From Spirosoma fluviale (GTDB taxonomy: Bacteria > Bacteroidota > Bacteroidia > Cytophagales > Cyclobacteriaceae), in the NCBI GenBank assembly GCA_945868725.1, contig CAMBMU010000008.1:1-55101 (forward strand): a stretch of DNA of 55,101 nt, written 5' to 3'. Every line of letters begins with the position of its first letter. Within the stretch, counting starts at the first letter, position 1. This document shows, piece after piece, positions 18,388 to 29,146 of this stretch. Made by a program: the position numbers and the translations under genes. Below the pieces are notes generated by a model. It was given only the letters and a program-made list of their open reading frames with translations, did no database searches and had not been told where the DNA came from.

Positions 18388-18755
18388 GGATTAAAGTAGG
18401 TTAGATCTGAATCGAATCGAGAAATTTGATGAGCACCCTAAATGTCGGGTTTTTATTCATTCCTTATTTACCTCCTAAATGAAAAATCCAATCTTGGGTT
18501 TGACGGTTCGGCAAGTCTTCCAGATTGCCAATTTCAGCCAACCCTCAGCCCTTCAACGGATACTTGCCTGATTGCTCTGGCCAGGAGTAAACTTTGTTTG
18601 GCGGGATAATTTGATGCCTACCGCGTTAATTTTCCTGAAATATCTAGTTATCTATGTGGTGGAGACGCAGATTCTTTTGAAACATTGGTAAAAGGCCACA
18701 TATTTGTAGTCCAAAATTTAGTTCTTATTGAGCTAAGTTGTATTCTAAACCATCC

Positions 18756-20030
18756 ATGTTGCGTAAACTAGCGTTGGGTGTGCTCTGCACCCTTTTACTA
18801 ATTTCAGAAGGCTTCGGTCAAAATAGTTCCTCTGCCTATAGTGCTTTGGGGATTGGAGAATTTAACTATGGAGGTCAGGTTCAAAACCAAGGCATGGGAG
18901 GCCTCGGCATCAGTTTTGGTACAGGCTGGGGTGCCAATGCTGTCAACCCTGCTCTTTCTACGCGAAATACCATTTTTAATTTTCAAGCTTCCCTCAACTA
19001 CAAACGAATAGCGGTATCCAATGCTACCGAAAAATCATTGGTGGATGGGGGAGGGCTTTCCTATATCGCAATCTCCCTTCCTGTAAAGACTGGAAAACTC
19101 ACTGCTGGAATGGGACTTGGACAAATTTCCAGTATCAATTACCGATTGAAAGTGGATAGCCCAGTGAATAATTCGGATTTAAAAGCGAACAATAACTTGG
19201 AAGGTGACGGGGGTATTTCTGAAGCCTATGTGAATTTTGGCTACTTGCTTGCCAAAAACCTGAGTATAGGGGTGCATGGATCCTATCTTTTTGGATCCTC
19301 TATCCGTTCCAACCAACTTATAATTTTTGATAAAAGCGATGTGGAAGTGGGGAGAGCTTCAGAATACTACGAACGAATTTCGGTCTCCGATGTAGCCTTA
19401 AAGTTGGGAGCCCACTACTTTTTTAAGACTTCTGAAAAAAGTAACCTCCATCTAGGAGCCATTTATCAGACATTTGGGGACGTTAATGGAACAGCGTTTG
19501 CAAAATTGGCTCCGATTGGCCAAGCTAGCAGTCCGAAGGCAGATGGTGATCTGATTGCCAACAATGAGAGGGGAGCTATTTACCTTCCAAGTCGCTATGG
19601 GTTTGGACTGAGCTTTGAAAAAAATAATAAATTTGTGATTGGCTTAGAGGGGCAGTACCAAGATTTTTCGAAGTATAGAAACTTTTTTGGTGAACCATTA
19701 AGCCTGCAAGCGGCCCAAAAAGTGGGGCTTGGATTTCAGATAGTGCCCGATTTCACGGATTTTGACAAGCTATTGAATCGCGCTACCTACCGAATGGGTT
19801 TGGAATTGATGCGCACACCTTATTTAATCAATGAAACCACTATCAATGATTTTGGCATCAACTTTGGTACTTCTATTCCTGTAAACAACCTTTCATTGGT
19901 CAACATGGCGATGAAAGTTGGAAGAAGAGGGACATCAGACAATGGATTGATTCGTGAAGCCTATTTTAATTTCACCCTAGGCCTTTCACTCAATGACAAT
20001 AGCTGGTTCTACAAACGAGTTTTCGAATAA
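18756..20030 (+). CDS. Predicted outer-membrane beta-barrel protein
   Basis: Signal peptide (MLRKLALGVLCTLLLISEGFGQ), NAVNPAL, alternating barrel-like strands; ORF extends to 18738 (TTG), ATG at 18756 preferred. Confidence 0.75.
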   Translation: MLRKLALGVLCTLLLISEGFGQNSSSAYSALGIGEFNYGGQVQNQGMGGLGISFGTGWGANAVNPALSTRNTIFNFQASLNYKRIAVSNATEKSLVDGGGLSYIAISLPVKTGKLTAGMGLGQISSINYRLKVDSPVNNSDLKANNNLEGDGGISEAYVNFGYLLAKNLSIGVHGSYLFGSSIRSNQLIIFDKSDVEVGRASEYYERISVSDVALKLGAHYFFKTSEKSNLHLGAIYQTFGDVNGTAFAKLAPIGQASSPKADGDLIANNERGAIYLPSRYGFGLSFEKNNKFVIGLEGQYQDFSKYRNFFGEPLSLQAAQKVGLGFQIVPDFTDFDKLLNRATYRMGLELMRTPYLINETTINDFGINFGTSIPVNNLSLVNMAMKVGRRGTSDNGLIREAYFNFTLGLSLNDNSWFYKRVFE

Positions 20031-20100
20031 TTAAATTTTAAACAATTAGCCCTGAAAAGGGATTCACCTGAAGTCAACAACTGATTAATTCTGGACGATT

Positions 20101-21402
20101 ATGAAAATTAAATCAACCTTTCTTGTCCTCGGAGCCATGCTCCTTGCTGGAATATCCCACGCGCAAGATGGCTGGAAATGGCCTGCAGATCCTGCTCAGG
20201 AAGCAAAGGCTAGAGAGTTCAATGCCGCCTATTTTGACTACATGAAGGCAGAGCAATTTGTGGAGGCTACCAAGCCTTTGAGCTGGCTTTTGGTGAATGC
20301 TCCAAATTTGAATGAGTCCATCTATATCCAAGGGGTGACCGTTTACAAAGGTGCAGCAGATAAAACTACCGATGCAGCACAAAAGCGGGTTTATCAGGAT
20401 AGTGTGATGGCTCTCTACGATAAGAGAGGGGAATTGTACAACAATCCTGCGAAGTGGATCGAGACCAAAGCCTACTATGGCTACTTGTTTTTCAAATCTG
20501 ACAAAGCTAAAATTCCAGCAGTAGTTGCAGATTTTGAGAAAGCAGTAGCCTTGAAAGGAACCATCAATTTCCAGTTTGTACCCATGTATTTTGACTTGGT
20601 GGAGAAAAATTACACGCTGAATCAGGCATACGCTCCGGAGCAAGTATTGTCCATTTTCGATAAGTCAAACAAGATATTGGATGCCGCGGCTGCAACAGGT
20701 AAGGATGTCACCGATTCCAAATCAACGCTTGAGACTCTTTTGGTAAAAATGAAGTTGATCGATTGTGAATTTATCGAAACCAAATTGGGACCAAAGCTCG
20801 CTGCTGATCCAACTAACGAAGAATTAGCTGAGCAGATTTTCTCCTATTCCTTGCAATACAAATGTATTTCTACCAAAGCCTTCTTGGCAGCCCTAGAATT
20901 TAAAGATTCTAAGGCGCCAACTTTCAAGACTTCACAGGTAAGAGGAATGTTATACATGTCGACTGGTGACTTTGATAAGGCAGGTACTGTTTTTGAGAAG
21001 GCCTTGACTTTGGCTTCAACCAACAAAGAAAAAGGCGAAACTCAAATGGAATTGGCCAAAATCTATGCAAGAGCAGGCAAAAAAGCTGCAGCAAGAACAG
21101 CAGCTCGTGATGCAGCAGGCCTTGATTCAGAATTGTCTTCTTCTGCCTATGGCTTGATTGGAGATCTATACATGTCAGCATACAACGATTGTAGAGCTGG
21201 TGAAAGTAGAGTTAAAGATTACGCGATATTCATTGCTGCTTACAATGCTTTTCAAAGAGCAGGAGACTCCAAAGGAATGGGTAGTGCTAGAGCACGCTTC
21301 CCATCCAAGGAAGAACTCTTCACTGAAGGCTTTCAAATGGGTTCCTCTGTAAGTACAGGATGCTGGGTTGGGGAAACTGTTGCCCTTTCTACTAGAGACT
21401 AA
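20101..21402 (+). CDS. Secreted tetratricopeptide repeat protein
   Basis: 433-aa ORF, signal peptide MKIKSTFLVLGAMLLAGISHAQ, TPR-like helices (STGDFDKAGTVFEKALTLA). Confidence 0.8.
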   Translation: MKIKSTFLVLGAMLLAGISHAQDGWKWPADPAQEAKAREFNAAYFDYMKAEQFVEATKPLSWLLVNAPNLNESIYIQGVTVYKGAADKTTDAAQKRVYQDSVMALYDKRGELYNNPAKWIETKAYYGYLFFKSDKAKIPAVVADFEKAVALKGTINFQFVPMYFDLVEKNYTLNQAYAPEQVLSIFDKSNKILDAAAATGKDVTDSKSTLETLLVKMKLIDCEFIETKLGPKLAADPTNEELAEQIFSYSLQYKCISTKAFLAALEFKDSKAPTFKTSQVRGMLYMSTGDFDKAGTVFEKALTLASTNKEKGETQMELAKIYARAGKKAAARTAARDAAGLDSELSSSAYGLIGDLYMSAYNDCRAGESRVKDYAIFIAAYNAFQRAGDSKGMGSARARFPSKEELFTEGFQMGSSVSTGCWVGETVALSTRD

Positions 21403-21424
21403 TTTTTCTTAAATAGCTTATAAA

Positions 21425-21450
21425 TAAAGGCAGCCCTGGGGCTGCCTTTA
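21425..21450. terminator. Intrinsic terminator
   Basis: TAAAGGCAGCCC-TG-GGGCTGCCTTTA, 12-bp perfect arms followed by T-rich tract. Confidence 0.9.
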
Positions 21451-21478
21451 TTCTTTTTATTCCCTCCAACTTTCCTAC

Positions 21479-21486
21479 TATCTTTG
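21479..21486 (+). promoter_or_regulatory. -7 type promoter element for lptC
   Basis: TATCTTTG matches TAnnTTTG and ends 6 nt before ATG at 21493; lies just after a terminator. Confidence 0.55.
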
Positions 21487-21492
21487 TAGGCA

Positions 21493-22038
21493 ATGAACCG
21501 AGGTCTTTCCTATTATTTTTCTTTTTTAGCCCTGATCGTACTGCTTTCTTGTCGTGAGGAGGCAGACCCCAACGCCTTATCGGCTTACGATGGCCCAGTA
21601 AACTCAGCCCAAAACATTCATATTTTCCACAGTGACTCCGCAGTACTTCGGTCTGAGATTATGGCACCAAAGCAGCTGGAGTTTGCCAATGGAAATTTAG
21701 AATTCCCAGAAGGCATCACGATTCAGTTTTTTAATTTGCAGGGACAGCTAGAGACCACCATGCGTGCGGACAAAGGATACTTCCTCAGAGACCAAAATCT
21801 CTACAAGGGTCAGGGCAATGTGCAAGTAAAAAATCTACCAAAAGATCAGCGGTTACAGACAGAAGAATTGTTCTGGAATCAAGCAGAACGGAAAATATAC
21901 ACTGAAAAATTTGTGACCATACAAGAGCGGCAGACCTTATTCAATGGAACGGGTATGGAAGCAGACGATGGTTTTTCGACCTACAGATTAAAGCAAGTAC
22001 GAGACAGTAGAACACTTTTACCAGGAGAAGGGCTATGA
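21493..22038 (+). CDS. lptC: LPS export ABC transporter periplasmic protein LptC
   Basis: 181-aa ORF; lipoprotein-like N-terminus (LLSCREEA); GNLEFPEGITIQFFNLQGQLETTMRADKGYF typical of LptC. Confidence 0.88.
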   Translation: MNRGLSYYFSFLALIVLLSCREEADPNALSAYDGPVNSAQNIHIFHSDSAVLRSEIMAPKQLEFANGNLEFPEGITIQFFNLQGQLETTMRADKGYFLRDQNLYKGQGNVQVKNLPKDQRLQTEELFWNQAERKIYTEKFVTIQERQTLFNGTGMEADDGFSTYRLKQVRDSRTLLPGEGL

Positions 22039-22256
22039 AGTTACTGGACGCAATTATCTTTTCCGTTGCTCTTGCGCTCATCGTAGTGGGCATCCACCAA
22101 ACGATGGTCAATGGCATTGGATTTTCCTACTCCCTATTCATGTTCGCTGTGGGCCTTTTGTTTTGGTTTCAACTGCGTCGAAACCAGGCGCGGGAAATCA
22201 GCGAATCCCAGGCAAAAAAGCCAGTGAAAAGCAATAAACCCAACCGAAAACGGTAA
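22035..22256 (+). CDS. Small two-TM protein, hypothetical
   Basis: 73-aa ORF, two hydrophobic segments and basic tail; 4-bp ATGA overlap with lptC. Confidence 0.75.
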   Translation: MKLLDAIIFSVALALIVVGIHQTMVNGIGFSYSLFMFAVGLLFWFQLRRNQAREISESQAKKPVKSNKPNRKR

Positions 22257-22258
22257 TC

Positions 22259-23536
22259 ATGGACAACTACGTCGTATATGTCGTGATTTGCTTGATTTTT
22301 TCTGCATTTTTTTCAGGAATTGAAATCGCCTACATCTCAGCCAATAAGCTTCAGATAGAGCTTCAAAAAAAGCAAGGGATGTGGAGCGGGAAGGTTCTCA
22401 GTAAATTTCTGGCTAGGCCAGGCCAATTCATCGGGACTACGCTGATTGGAAATACAATTATGCTGGTGTTGTATGGTACCTTTATGGCCTATTTGTTGGA
22501 TGATCCGCTGCGAAATTTGTTTCCCGAATCCTTCAACAACGAAGCGGTAATTTTGATTTCTCAAACCATCTTGTCCACCCTTTTGGTATTGATTACTGGG
22601 GAGTTTTTGCCAAAAAGTCTGTTCATGTTGGATCCCAACCGCATGCTTAACTTTTTTGCGCTGCCCATCTTGATCATTTATTCGGTGATGTATCCCATCG
22701 TTTGGCTGATTGTATCCTTATCCAAGGGATTTATTACCCAAGTGCTTCGATTGGAATACAATGAGGAAAAGCCTGTTTTCACCATTACAGACCTTAATTC
22801 TTTTATCAAGGATCAAATGGGACAAAGAAGGACCGCTGGCAATGTAGAGGTAGATTCCAAGATTTTTGATAATGCGATTGAATTTAAAACAGTACGGATA
22901 CGAGAGTGCATGATCCCCAGAACAGATATTGTGGCAGTAGAAGTATCCGACTCGATTGAGGAGCTAAAAAAGGTATTCCAAGAAAGTGGACACTCCAAAG
23001 TAGTGATCTACCGAGAATCAATAGATGAGGTGATTGGCTATTGCCATCAGCTGGAGCTGTTTAAAAAGCCAAAAACAATTGAGGACATTCTCACGCCTAT
23101 CATCATTGCACCCGAATCAGCACTCGCGAACGAACTGCTTATCCAATTTATCCAAGAGCGGAAAAGCCTTGCCTTGGTGGTCGATGAATTTGGGGGTACT
23201 AGTGGAATTGTCTCCATGGAAGACATCATTGAAGAGATTTTTGGAGAGATCGACGATGAGTATGATAACGAAGCACTTACTGAACAATTGATCGGGGAGC
23301 TGGAATTTTTGCTAAGCGCCCGACTAGAAATAGATTATCTCAAGGAGAAATATGGATGGGAATTGCCGGATGGAGATTTTGAAACGCTCTCTGGATTCAT
23401 CCTTTCACGAACCGAAAATCTACCCAATATAGGCGAAACAATCACCTATGGAAGGTTTACCTTTACCATCGTATCTAAGCAAGCACATCGAATTGAAACT
23501 GTTCGGCTGAAAATCAGCGACTCAGATATTTTCTAA
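22259..23536 (+). CDS. CNNM/CBS domain hemolysin-family protein (CorC-like)
   Basis: 425-aa ORF; FSAFFSGIEIAYISANKLQIEL, MIPRTDIVAVE, LALVVDEFGGTSGIVSMEDIIEEIFGEIDDEYD. Confidence 0.94.
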   Translation: MDNYVVYVVICLIFSAFFSGIEIAYISANKLQIELQKKQGMWSGKVLSKFLARPGQFIGTTLIGNTIMLVLYGTFMAYLLDDPLRNLFPESFNNEAVILISQTILSTLLVLITGEFLPKSLFMLDPNRMLNFFALPILIIYSVMYPIVWLIVSLSKGFITQVLRLEYNEEKPVFTITDLNSFIKDQMGQRRTAGNVEVDSKIFDNAIEFKTVRIRECMIPRTDIVAVEVSDSIEELKKVFQESGHSKVVIYRESIDEVIGYCHQLELFKKPKTIEDILTPIIIAPESALANELLIQFIQERKSLALVVDEFGGTSGIVSMEDIIEEIFGEIDDEYDNEALTEQLIGELEFLLSARLEIDYLKEKYGWELPDGDFETLSGFILSRTENLPNIGETITYGRFTFTIVSKQAHRIETVRLKISDSDIF

Positions 23537-23622
23537 GGCTAGACATTGTTGGGGCTGAAATTTTGAATTTCGCCCTGAAACATCTTATTTTGCGACACTT
23601 TAAAATAAGCGAAGTCACAACC

Positions 23623-25731
23623 ATGGCGTTAATTAAGCAAATTAGACAACGAACAGGTCTCGCAATCGGCGTAATTGCTGGCGGGTTAATATTATTTCTT
23701 TTGGGGGGTGATTTGTTAAGCCCAAATTCTTCCCTATTCAATGCTAACCAAAATATCATTGGGGAGATTGCAGGTGAAGAAATTACCTTAGAAGAATTTT
23801 CACTCAAGGTGGAAGAATACAAGGCTTCCTTCCAACAGCGAACAGGCAGAATCCCCGCAGAAGCGGAGCTGGTTTCTGTTCGTGAACAAGCCTGGCAGGC
23901 TTTGATTGTAGAGCGCGTATTCGAAGAGGAATATGACAAGCTGGGCTTGACGATATCTAGCCAAGAACTGATTGACATGGTTCAAGGAAAAAACATTGTT
24001 CCTGAACTTCGGGCACAGTTGGTCAATCCACAGACAGGGCAATTTGACAAGACCCAGTTGATTACCTTTTTGCAATCCCTAGAAACTGCAGATCCAGCAC
24101 AGCAAGCGGCTTGGGCCCAGCAAGAAAAATTATTTGCGCAGGCTAGAAGTCGTGTGAAGTACGACAACTTGCTAGCAACTACCGAGTATGCGACTACTGC
24201 AGAAGCCAAGTTGGAGCACAATTCTTCCAACACCATAGCGGATGCTTCCGTTTTATTTTTGCCGTACTATGTGATTCCTGATGGCGACATTAAGATCCAA
24301 GATGCTGAACTTGCAGACTACCTTTCCAAAAACCAAGAAAAGTTTAAAGTAGGCAATGCTGCCAACCTAGAATATGTTTCCTTCAGCATTCAGCCTAGTG
24401 GGGAAGACTCTGCTGAGGTGATTTCTAAAATCACAGCCTTGACCGGGGAATTGAAAGCAACTGCTGAAGATTCCGCTTTTGTAAGCAAGAATTCAGAAGT
24501 GCAGCAGCCCTTTCAGGTGTATGCTCCTGGGGATCAGTTACCAGTAGCCCTGACCACCAATGTGGCTCAATTTGTCAAAGGAGAAACTTACGGTCCTTTT
24601 ATCACGGCAAACTCTTCGTATGTATCCTACAAGGTTACAGACCAGTACGAGGGCACTCCGAAAATGCGTGCTTCCCACATCCTCTTCGGAACGGAAGGTA
24701 TGGATGAGGTTGGTAAGGCAGCAGTGAAAACTCAGGCTGAGACTGTTCTTGCAGAAGTCAAAACTACCGGCAATTTTGTGGATGCCGCAAAACAATATGG
24801 TCAGGATGGTTCTGCTCAAAATGGTGGAGACCTAGGCTGGTTTGCAAAGGCTGACTTCGTAGAGGCATTTGCCAATGCAACCTATGCAGTTAATTCCAAG
24901 GGCTTACTTCAAAACTTGGTAGAAACAGAATATGGATTTCACATCATTGAGGTGACTGAAATGCCCACTACGTCTTACACTAAATTGGCTGTATTGGAGT
25001 TGGAACTTGTTGCATCTGACCTAACACGAAATGAAGCCTTCAGAAATGCGGATGCTTTTGTGTCAGAGAGCGGAAACCGTGATGAGTTTACTGAAAATGC
25101 TACCGAAAAAGGGTTTAGAATTATCCAAGCAAATAATGTGGATGCTACCTCTAGAAATCTCAACAACATCACTGACGCAAGACAGGTGGTAATCTGGGCC
25201 TTCAGTGAGGCATCTGAAGGAGAAGTTTCTACGGTGTTTGAACTAAACAATTCCTACCTGGTGGCTTCGTTAGTAAGCAAGAAGGAAGAGGGTGAAGCGA
25301 AATTGGAAGATGTGAAGGACCAAGTAAAGCAGTTGGTAATGAACGACAAGAAGTCAGCCCTAATCCAAGAGAAACTAAAAGGTAAAACTACCTTGGAGCA
25401 GATGAAGTCTGTCTTCCCTGAGGCTTCGATCAATGAGGTTCCAGGATTGCGATTGAGTGATTCGGTACTTCCTGGTATTGGATTCGCTCCAAAAGCGATC
25501 GGTACCATCTTTGGAACAAAAACAAAAGGGCAGTTGACTAAGCCTGTACAGGAAGATATTGGATTGCTTGTAGCCAAAGTAAATAACTTGACCCCAGCAG
25601 CTGCAATTGGAGATTATACCTCCTACCAAGCGCAATTGGCACAAGGGGCTTCGCAGCGAATGACCTATCAAATCATGATGGCCCTTCAGGAGCTTGCGAA
25701 AGTGAAGGATTACCGATACAAATACTTCTAA
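23623..25731 (+). CDS. SurA/PpiD-type peptidylprolyl isomerase
   Basis: N-terminal TM, SurA_N-like region, parvulin motif MRASHILFGTE...GDLGWFAKADFVEAFANATYAV...ETEYGFHIIEV. ORF extends to 23563; ATG at 23623 preferred. Confidence 0.92.
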   Translation: MALIKQIRQRTGLAIGVIAGGLILFLLGGDLLSPNSSLFNANQNIIGEIAGEEITLEEFSLKVEEYKASFQQRTGRIPAEAELVSVREQAWQALIVERVFEEEYDKLGLTISSQELIDMVQGKNIVPELRAQLVNPQTGQFDKTQLITFLQSLETADPAQQAAWAQQEKLFAQARSRVKYDNLLATTEYATTAEAKLEHNSSNTIADASVLFLPYYVIPDGDIKIQDAELADYLSKNQEKFKVGNAANLEYVSFSIQPSGEDSAEVISKITALTGELKATAEDSAFVSKNSEVQQPFQVYAPGDQLPVALTTNVAQFVKGETYGPFITANSSYVSYKVTDQYEGTPKMRASHILFGTEGMDEVGKAAVKTQAETVLAEVKTTGNFVDAAKQYGQDGSAQNGGDLGWFAKADFVEAFANATYAVNSKGLLQNLVETEYGFHIIEVTEMPTTSYTKLAVLELELVASDLTRNEAFRNADAFVSESGNRDEFTENATEKGFRIIQANNVDATSRNLNNITDARQVVIWAFSEASEGEVSTVFELNNSYLVASLVSKKEEGEAKLEDVKDQVKQLVMNDKKSALIQEKLKGKTTLEQMKSVFPEASINEVPGLRLSDSVLPGIGFAPKAIGTIFGTKTKGQLTKPVQEDIGLLVAKVNNLTPAAAIGDYTSYQAQLAQGASQRMTYQIMMALQELAKVKDYRYKYF

Positions 25732-25745
25732 ACGAGAAGAAAGCT

Positions 25746-25779
25746 AAAAAAACCCATGTCTTCAAACATGGGTTTTTTT
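25746..25779. terminator. Intrinsic terminator
   Basis: AAAAAAACCCATG-TCTTCAAA-CATGGGTTTTTTT. Confidence 0.9.
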
Positions 25780-25809
25780 GTGTCGCAATCTTCCTAGAAA
25801 GGTTTAATT

Positions 25810-26082
25810 TTGAGAATGAAATCGACCTTTGATACCATCGCCTTCAAAGAAAAGTTGGAATCGTTCGGCACTTTTCCCATGCCCTACCTATTTAAATTTA
25901 TTGTTCCTTTTGGAAAGGAATCCGAAATAGCAGCTATTTTTCCAGAGGAGGAGGTGATCCTCAAACCCAGCAGTGGAGGCAAGTACATCAGTACCACGAT
26001 CCACAAACAGGTGGATAGTGCGGATCAGGTCATTGCGTTGTATGAAATGGCAGCACAAATAGATGGAGTTATTTCTTTTTAA
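25810..26082 (+). CDS. DUF493 family protein
   Basis: 90-aa ORF; PYLFKFIVPF, SSGGKYISTTIHKQVDSADQVIALYE. Confidence 0.85.
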   Translation: MRMKSTFDTIAFKEKLESFGTFPMPYLFKFIVPFGKESEIAAIFPEEEVILKPSSGGKYISTTIHKQVDSADQVIALYEMAAQIDGVISF

Positions 26083-26094
26083 CGAGCTAATACT

Positions 26095-26328
26095 ATGTGG
26101 ATAGAAGAATCAAACCAATTGAAAAAGAGCTTTACTTTTTCTGATTTTACAGAAGCCTTCGCCTTCATGACGCGTGTGGCGTTCTTGGCGGAATCCCATC
26201 AGCATCATCCGAATTGGTTCAATGTCTACAATCGAGTAGACATCGCACTTACCACGCATGATGCGGGAAATGTGGTGACCGAAAAAGATCAGAAATTGGC
26301 GAAGGCCATAGATAAGCTGCTAGCATGA
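26095..26328 (+). CDS. 4a-hydroxytetrahydrobiopterin dehydratase
   Basis: 77-aa [18 protein letters not shown]-like region, [29 protein letters not shown]. Confidence 0.9.
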   Translation: MWIEESNQLKKSFTFSDFTEAFAFMTRVAFLAESHQHHPNWFNVYNRVDIALTTHDAGNVVTEKDQKLAKAIDKLLA

Positions 26329-27092
26329 GTCAGGCTGTGGTTTCCTTGTATTTGGTACCAACGCCGATTGGCAATCTTCGAGACATCACTTTGCGGGCCA
26401 TTGACACGCTTCAAGCCGTAGATGTGATCCTTGCAGAGGATACGAGGACGAGTGGCATCTTGCTGAAGCATTTGCAGATCTCTAAAAACCTGCAGAGCTA
26501 CCATAGCTTTAACGAGCACAAGGCAGTGGAAAAGTTGGTGGAGCGGATGAAAAAGGGGGAAACTTTTGCCCTTATCAGTGATGCAGGTACCCCTGCGATT
26601 TCAGATCCAGGATTTTTGCTAGTTCGAGCAGTACTTGCTGCAGGGCTGGAAGTACAGTGTCTGCCTGGTCCGACGGCCTTTGTGCCGGCCTTGGTATCCA
26701 GTGGCTTACCCAATGATCGATTTGTATTTGAGGGTTTTTTGCCCCATAAAAAGGGAAGAAAAACGCGGATCGATGCATTGGTAAATGAAACGCGAACATT
26801 GATTTTTTACGAATCACCCCATCGCTTGCTCAAAACCTTGGAGCAACTCGCAGAAGCATTTGGTGCAGATCGACAGGCAGCTGTAGCGCGTGAGCTAAGC
26901 AAGCTGCATGAGGAAACCGCCCGCGGTACCCTGGTCGAACTAATCGACTACTACCAAGTCAATCCCCTCAAAGGAGAAATAGTGCTCGTAGTGGCTGGCT
27001 GTGCCGAACAGCGGGAGAGCCGTGCCGAAAAGCAGGAAAAGAAGCAGGCGGAATGGAAAAAAGAAAAGAAATCCCGCAAGGAAATAGACTAA
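26325..27092 (+). CDS. rsmI: 16S rRNA (cytidine(1402)-2'-O)-methyltransferase
   Basis: 255-aa [46 protein letters not shown]. Confidence 0.95.
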   Translation: MSQAVVSLYLVPTPIGNLRDITLRAIDTLQAVDVILAEDTRTSGILLKHLQISKNLQSYHSFNEHKAVEKLVERMKKGETFALISDAGTPAISDPGFLLVRAVLAAGLEVQCLPGPTAFVPALVSSGLPNDRFVFEGFLPHKKGRKTRIDALVNETRTLIFYESPHRLLKTLEQLAEAFGADRQAAVARELSKLHEETARGTLVELIDYYQVNPLKGEIVLVVAGCAEQRESRAEKQEKKQAEWKKEKKSRKEID

Positions 27093-27102
27093 ACGTAACC
27101 CT

Positions 27103-27906
27103 ATGCTGACCTCAGCCCAACTCTCCCAACTCCTGGTCCAAACTCGAAAAATTGCCGAGGAGGTGGGAACCTTTATTGAACAGGAGCGACTTCATTTTTC
27201 CATGGATCGAGTGGAGCACAAGGGCTTTAATGACCTAGTTTCCTATGTGGACAAAGAAGCGGAGCAGCAGTGCGTGTCCCGATTGCAGGAGATTTTTCCG
27301 GAAGCAGGATTCATTACCGAAGAGGGAACCAATACCACTCGGGGGGAAACCTACAACTGGGTGATTGATCCCTTGGACGGAACCACCAACTTTATTCATG
27401 GCTTGCCGGTCTTTGCGGTCAGCATTGGCTTTATGGAGGGGGATGAGGTAGTGCTGGGCGTGGTGTATGAAGTCAACCGGAAAGAGAGTTTCTATGCCTA
27501 CAAAGGAGGAGGCGCATTTTGCAATGGAGTAGCGCTTCAGGTAAGCAAAGCTCCGAATCTTGCGGCTTCTTTGATTTCTACAGGATTCCCCTACTACCAG
27601 TTTGACTTAATCGATCGGTACATGGATATCATGAAATCCTTGATGCAAAAGACCCATGGATTGAGGCGACTCGGCTCGGCGGCAGTGGACCTTTGCTATG
27701 TGGCTGCGGGCAGGTCAGAGGGGTATTTTGAATACAACCTCAACTCATACGATGTAGCAGCCGGCATAATTTTGGTGCAAGAGGCAGGGGGAAAGGTAAC
27801 CGATTTTGAAGGGGGCAGCGATTACATTTTTGGAAGGCATGTGGTAGCCACCAACCGTTCCATACACGAGGAGCTTATGGGGGTAATTGCAGCGCACTGG
27901 AGCTAA
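27103..27906 (+). CDS. Inositol monophosphatase family protein
   Basis: 267-aa ORF; FITEEGTN, WVIDPLDGTTNFIHGLPVFAVSIG, SYDVAAGIILVQEAGG. Confidence 0.94.
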   Translation: MLTSAQLSQLLVQTRKIAEEVGTFIEQERLHFSMDRVEHKGFNDLVSYVDKEAEQQCVSRLQEIFPEAGFITEEGTNTTRGETYNWVIDPLDGTTNFIHGLPVFAVSIGFMEGDEVVLGVVYEVNRKESFYAYKGGGAFCNGVALQVSKAPNLAASLISTGFPYYQFDLIDRYMDIMKSLMQKTHGLRRLGSAAVDLCYVAAGRSEGYFEYNLNSYDVAAGIILVQEAGGKVTDFEGGSDYIFGRHVVATNRSIHEELMGVIAAHWS

Positions 27907-28878
27907 TTAGCCCAATAAAAACTGCCAAAGAAGTAAGCTAATCCCACATAACGGAATGCCCAGTCCAGCTAGCAATGTGGCTAGGCGAGGTTGAAGCCCG
28001 AATTCCATCGCGAGGAGCGCCCCCGAAATCATGGGAGCCATTCCGCTTTCTAAAACGAATACCTTAAGTGTAAGGCTGTCTGATGGCAGGAAAAGTCCAT
28101 AGAGTAACCAAACGCATGCAGGGGCAAGCAGTAGGCGATACCCCAAGCCATACCAGAGGTACTTGTTTTGGGTCCATTTGCGATCCAAAGATAGGGTCAA
28201 TCCAATGACTGCCATGGCCACTGGGGCCATGCTCGTTCCAATGCCTTGAAGCCAGGGTAGGAACATACTTGGTAAAGCAAGTCGGAAATAGCTCATCACC
28301 AAGGTTGCTAGTAACAAGAGGAACGGAGGGAATAAAATCATTTTTTTAAAGACTTGGAGGACAGAGCGGCCTCCATCCCCATACCTGGATCCGATGTAGA
28401 CTCCTAGCGTGCTGACTAATAAAAATGAGCCACCTTGGTCAATCAAGAAGGCAGTGGGCAAGGCTTCCTTCCCATAAAGTAGCTCCAAAATTGGAAATCC
28501 CAGAAAGGATGTATTTCCAAGCCCAGCAACCAAGATCAAGCAGCCTGTGGTCCGCTTATCCCATCCCAATTTAGTGCCAAGAAAAGCAAAAAAGACCCAA
28601 GAAAGCAGGAAGGTAAACCAGGCTGAAGAGGGAGCCAGAAGCAAATCCCATTTAAGCTGTAGTGGGGGGATGTGCAACAGGGCAAGTGCAGGAATCGCGA
28701 GGTAGATTAGGTAGTTCTTCCCTAAAAGCGCCACTTTTTCCTTAGGAAATCCAGGAAAAAATTGAAGTACTACACCACAAAAAAGGCTGAAAATAGCGAT
28801 CCAAAGGCCCATAGGAACGGGGTAATGAAGAAGTAATTTTTGAGTAACCGAAAGATAATGTAAACTACTTGTAACCAA
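27907..28878 (-). CDS. AEC family transporter (auxin-efflux-carrier-like permease)
   Basis: 323-aa polytopic ORF; GLGNTSFLGFPILELLYG, ESGMAPMISGALLAMEFGL. Confidence 0.85.
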   Translation of the reverse strand: MVTSSLHYLSVTQKLLLHYPVPMGLWIAIFSLFCGVVLQFFPGFPKEKVALLGKNYLIYLAIPALALLHIPPLQLKWDLLLAPSSAWFTFLLSWVFFAFLGTKLGWDKRTTGCLILVAGLGNTSFLGFPILELLYGKEALPTAFLIDQGGSFLLVSTLGVYIGSRYGDGGRSVLQVFKKMILFPPFLLLLATLVMSYFRLALPSMFLPWLQGIGTSMAPVAMAVIGLTLSLDRKWTQNKYLWYGLGYRLLLAPACVWLLYGLFLPSDSLTLKVFVLESGMAPMISGALLAMEFGLQPRLATLLAGLGIPLCGISLLLWQFLLG

Positions 28879-28918
28879 CTTATTGTTGGGGTAGTTTTAA
28901 GAAAACACCGAGGCAATC

Positions 28919-29146
28919 ATGACAAACCACCTCCCAATTTACATTGAAGGCGAAAAATGGATTCCACTCACCTATTTTTCCGATCAAGAAAAAAAGTCAT
29001 TTAAAGAATGGCTTCCAAGCTACCGACTCAAAAAAGTAAAATTACCTGGTCTGGTACTTACCGAATGTTTGGATTTTAAAACCTATGCCTGCTGGTTGCG
29101 ATTAAAGGAGCTAAGCTATACCAAGGTTCCCATTTTTGATTTTTAA
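28919..29146 (+). CDS. Hypothetical protein (75 aa)
   Basis: Complete ORF filling the gap; no family recognised. Confidence 0.55.
   Translation: MTNHLPIYIEGEKWIPLTYFSDQEKKSFKEWLPSYRLKKVKLPGLVLTECLDFKTYACWLRLKELSYTKVPIFDF

Noticed and set aside
18400-18737. About 340-bp non-coding gap upstream of the OM beta-barrel gene
   Set aside because: Checked for tRNA-like cloverleaf, element TIRs and strong hairpins; none convincing.
20113-20643. 176-aa minus-strand ORF antisense to the secreted TPR protein
   Set aside because: Shadow of a strong coding frame; no recognisable features.
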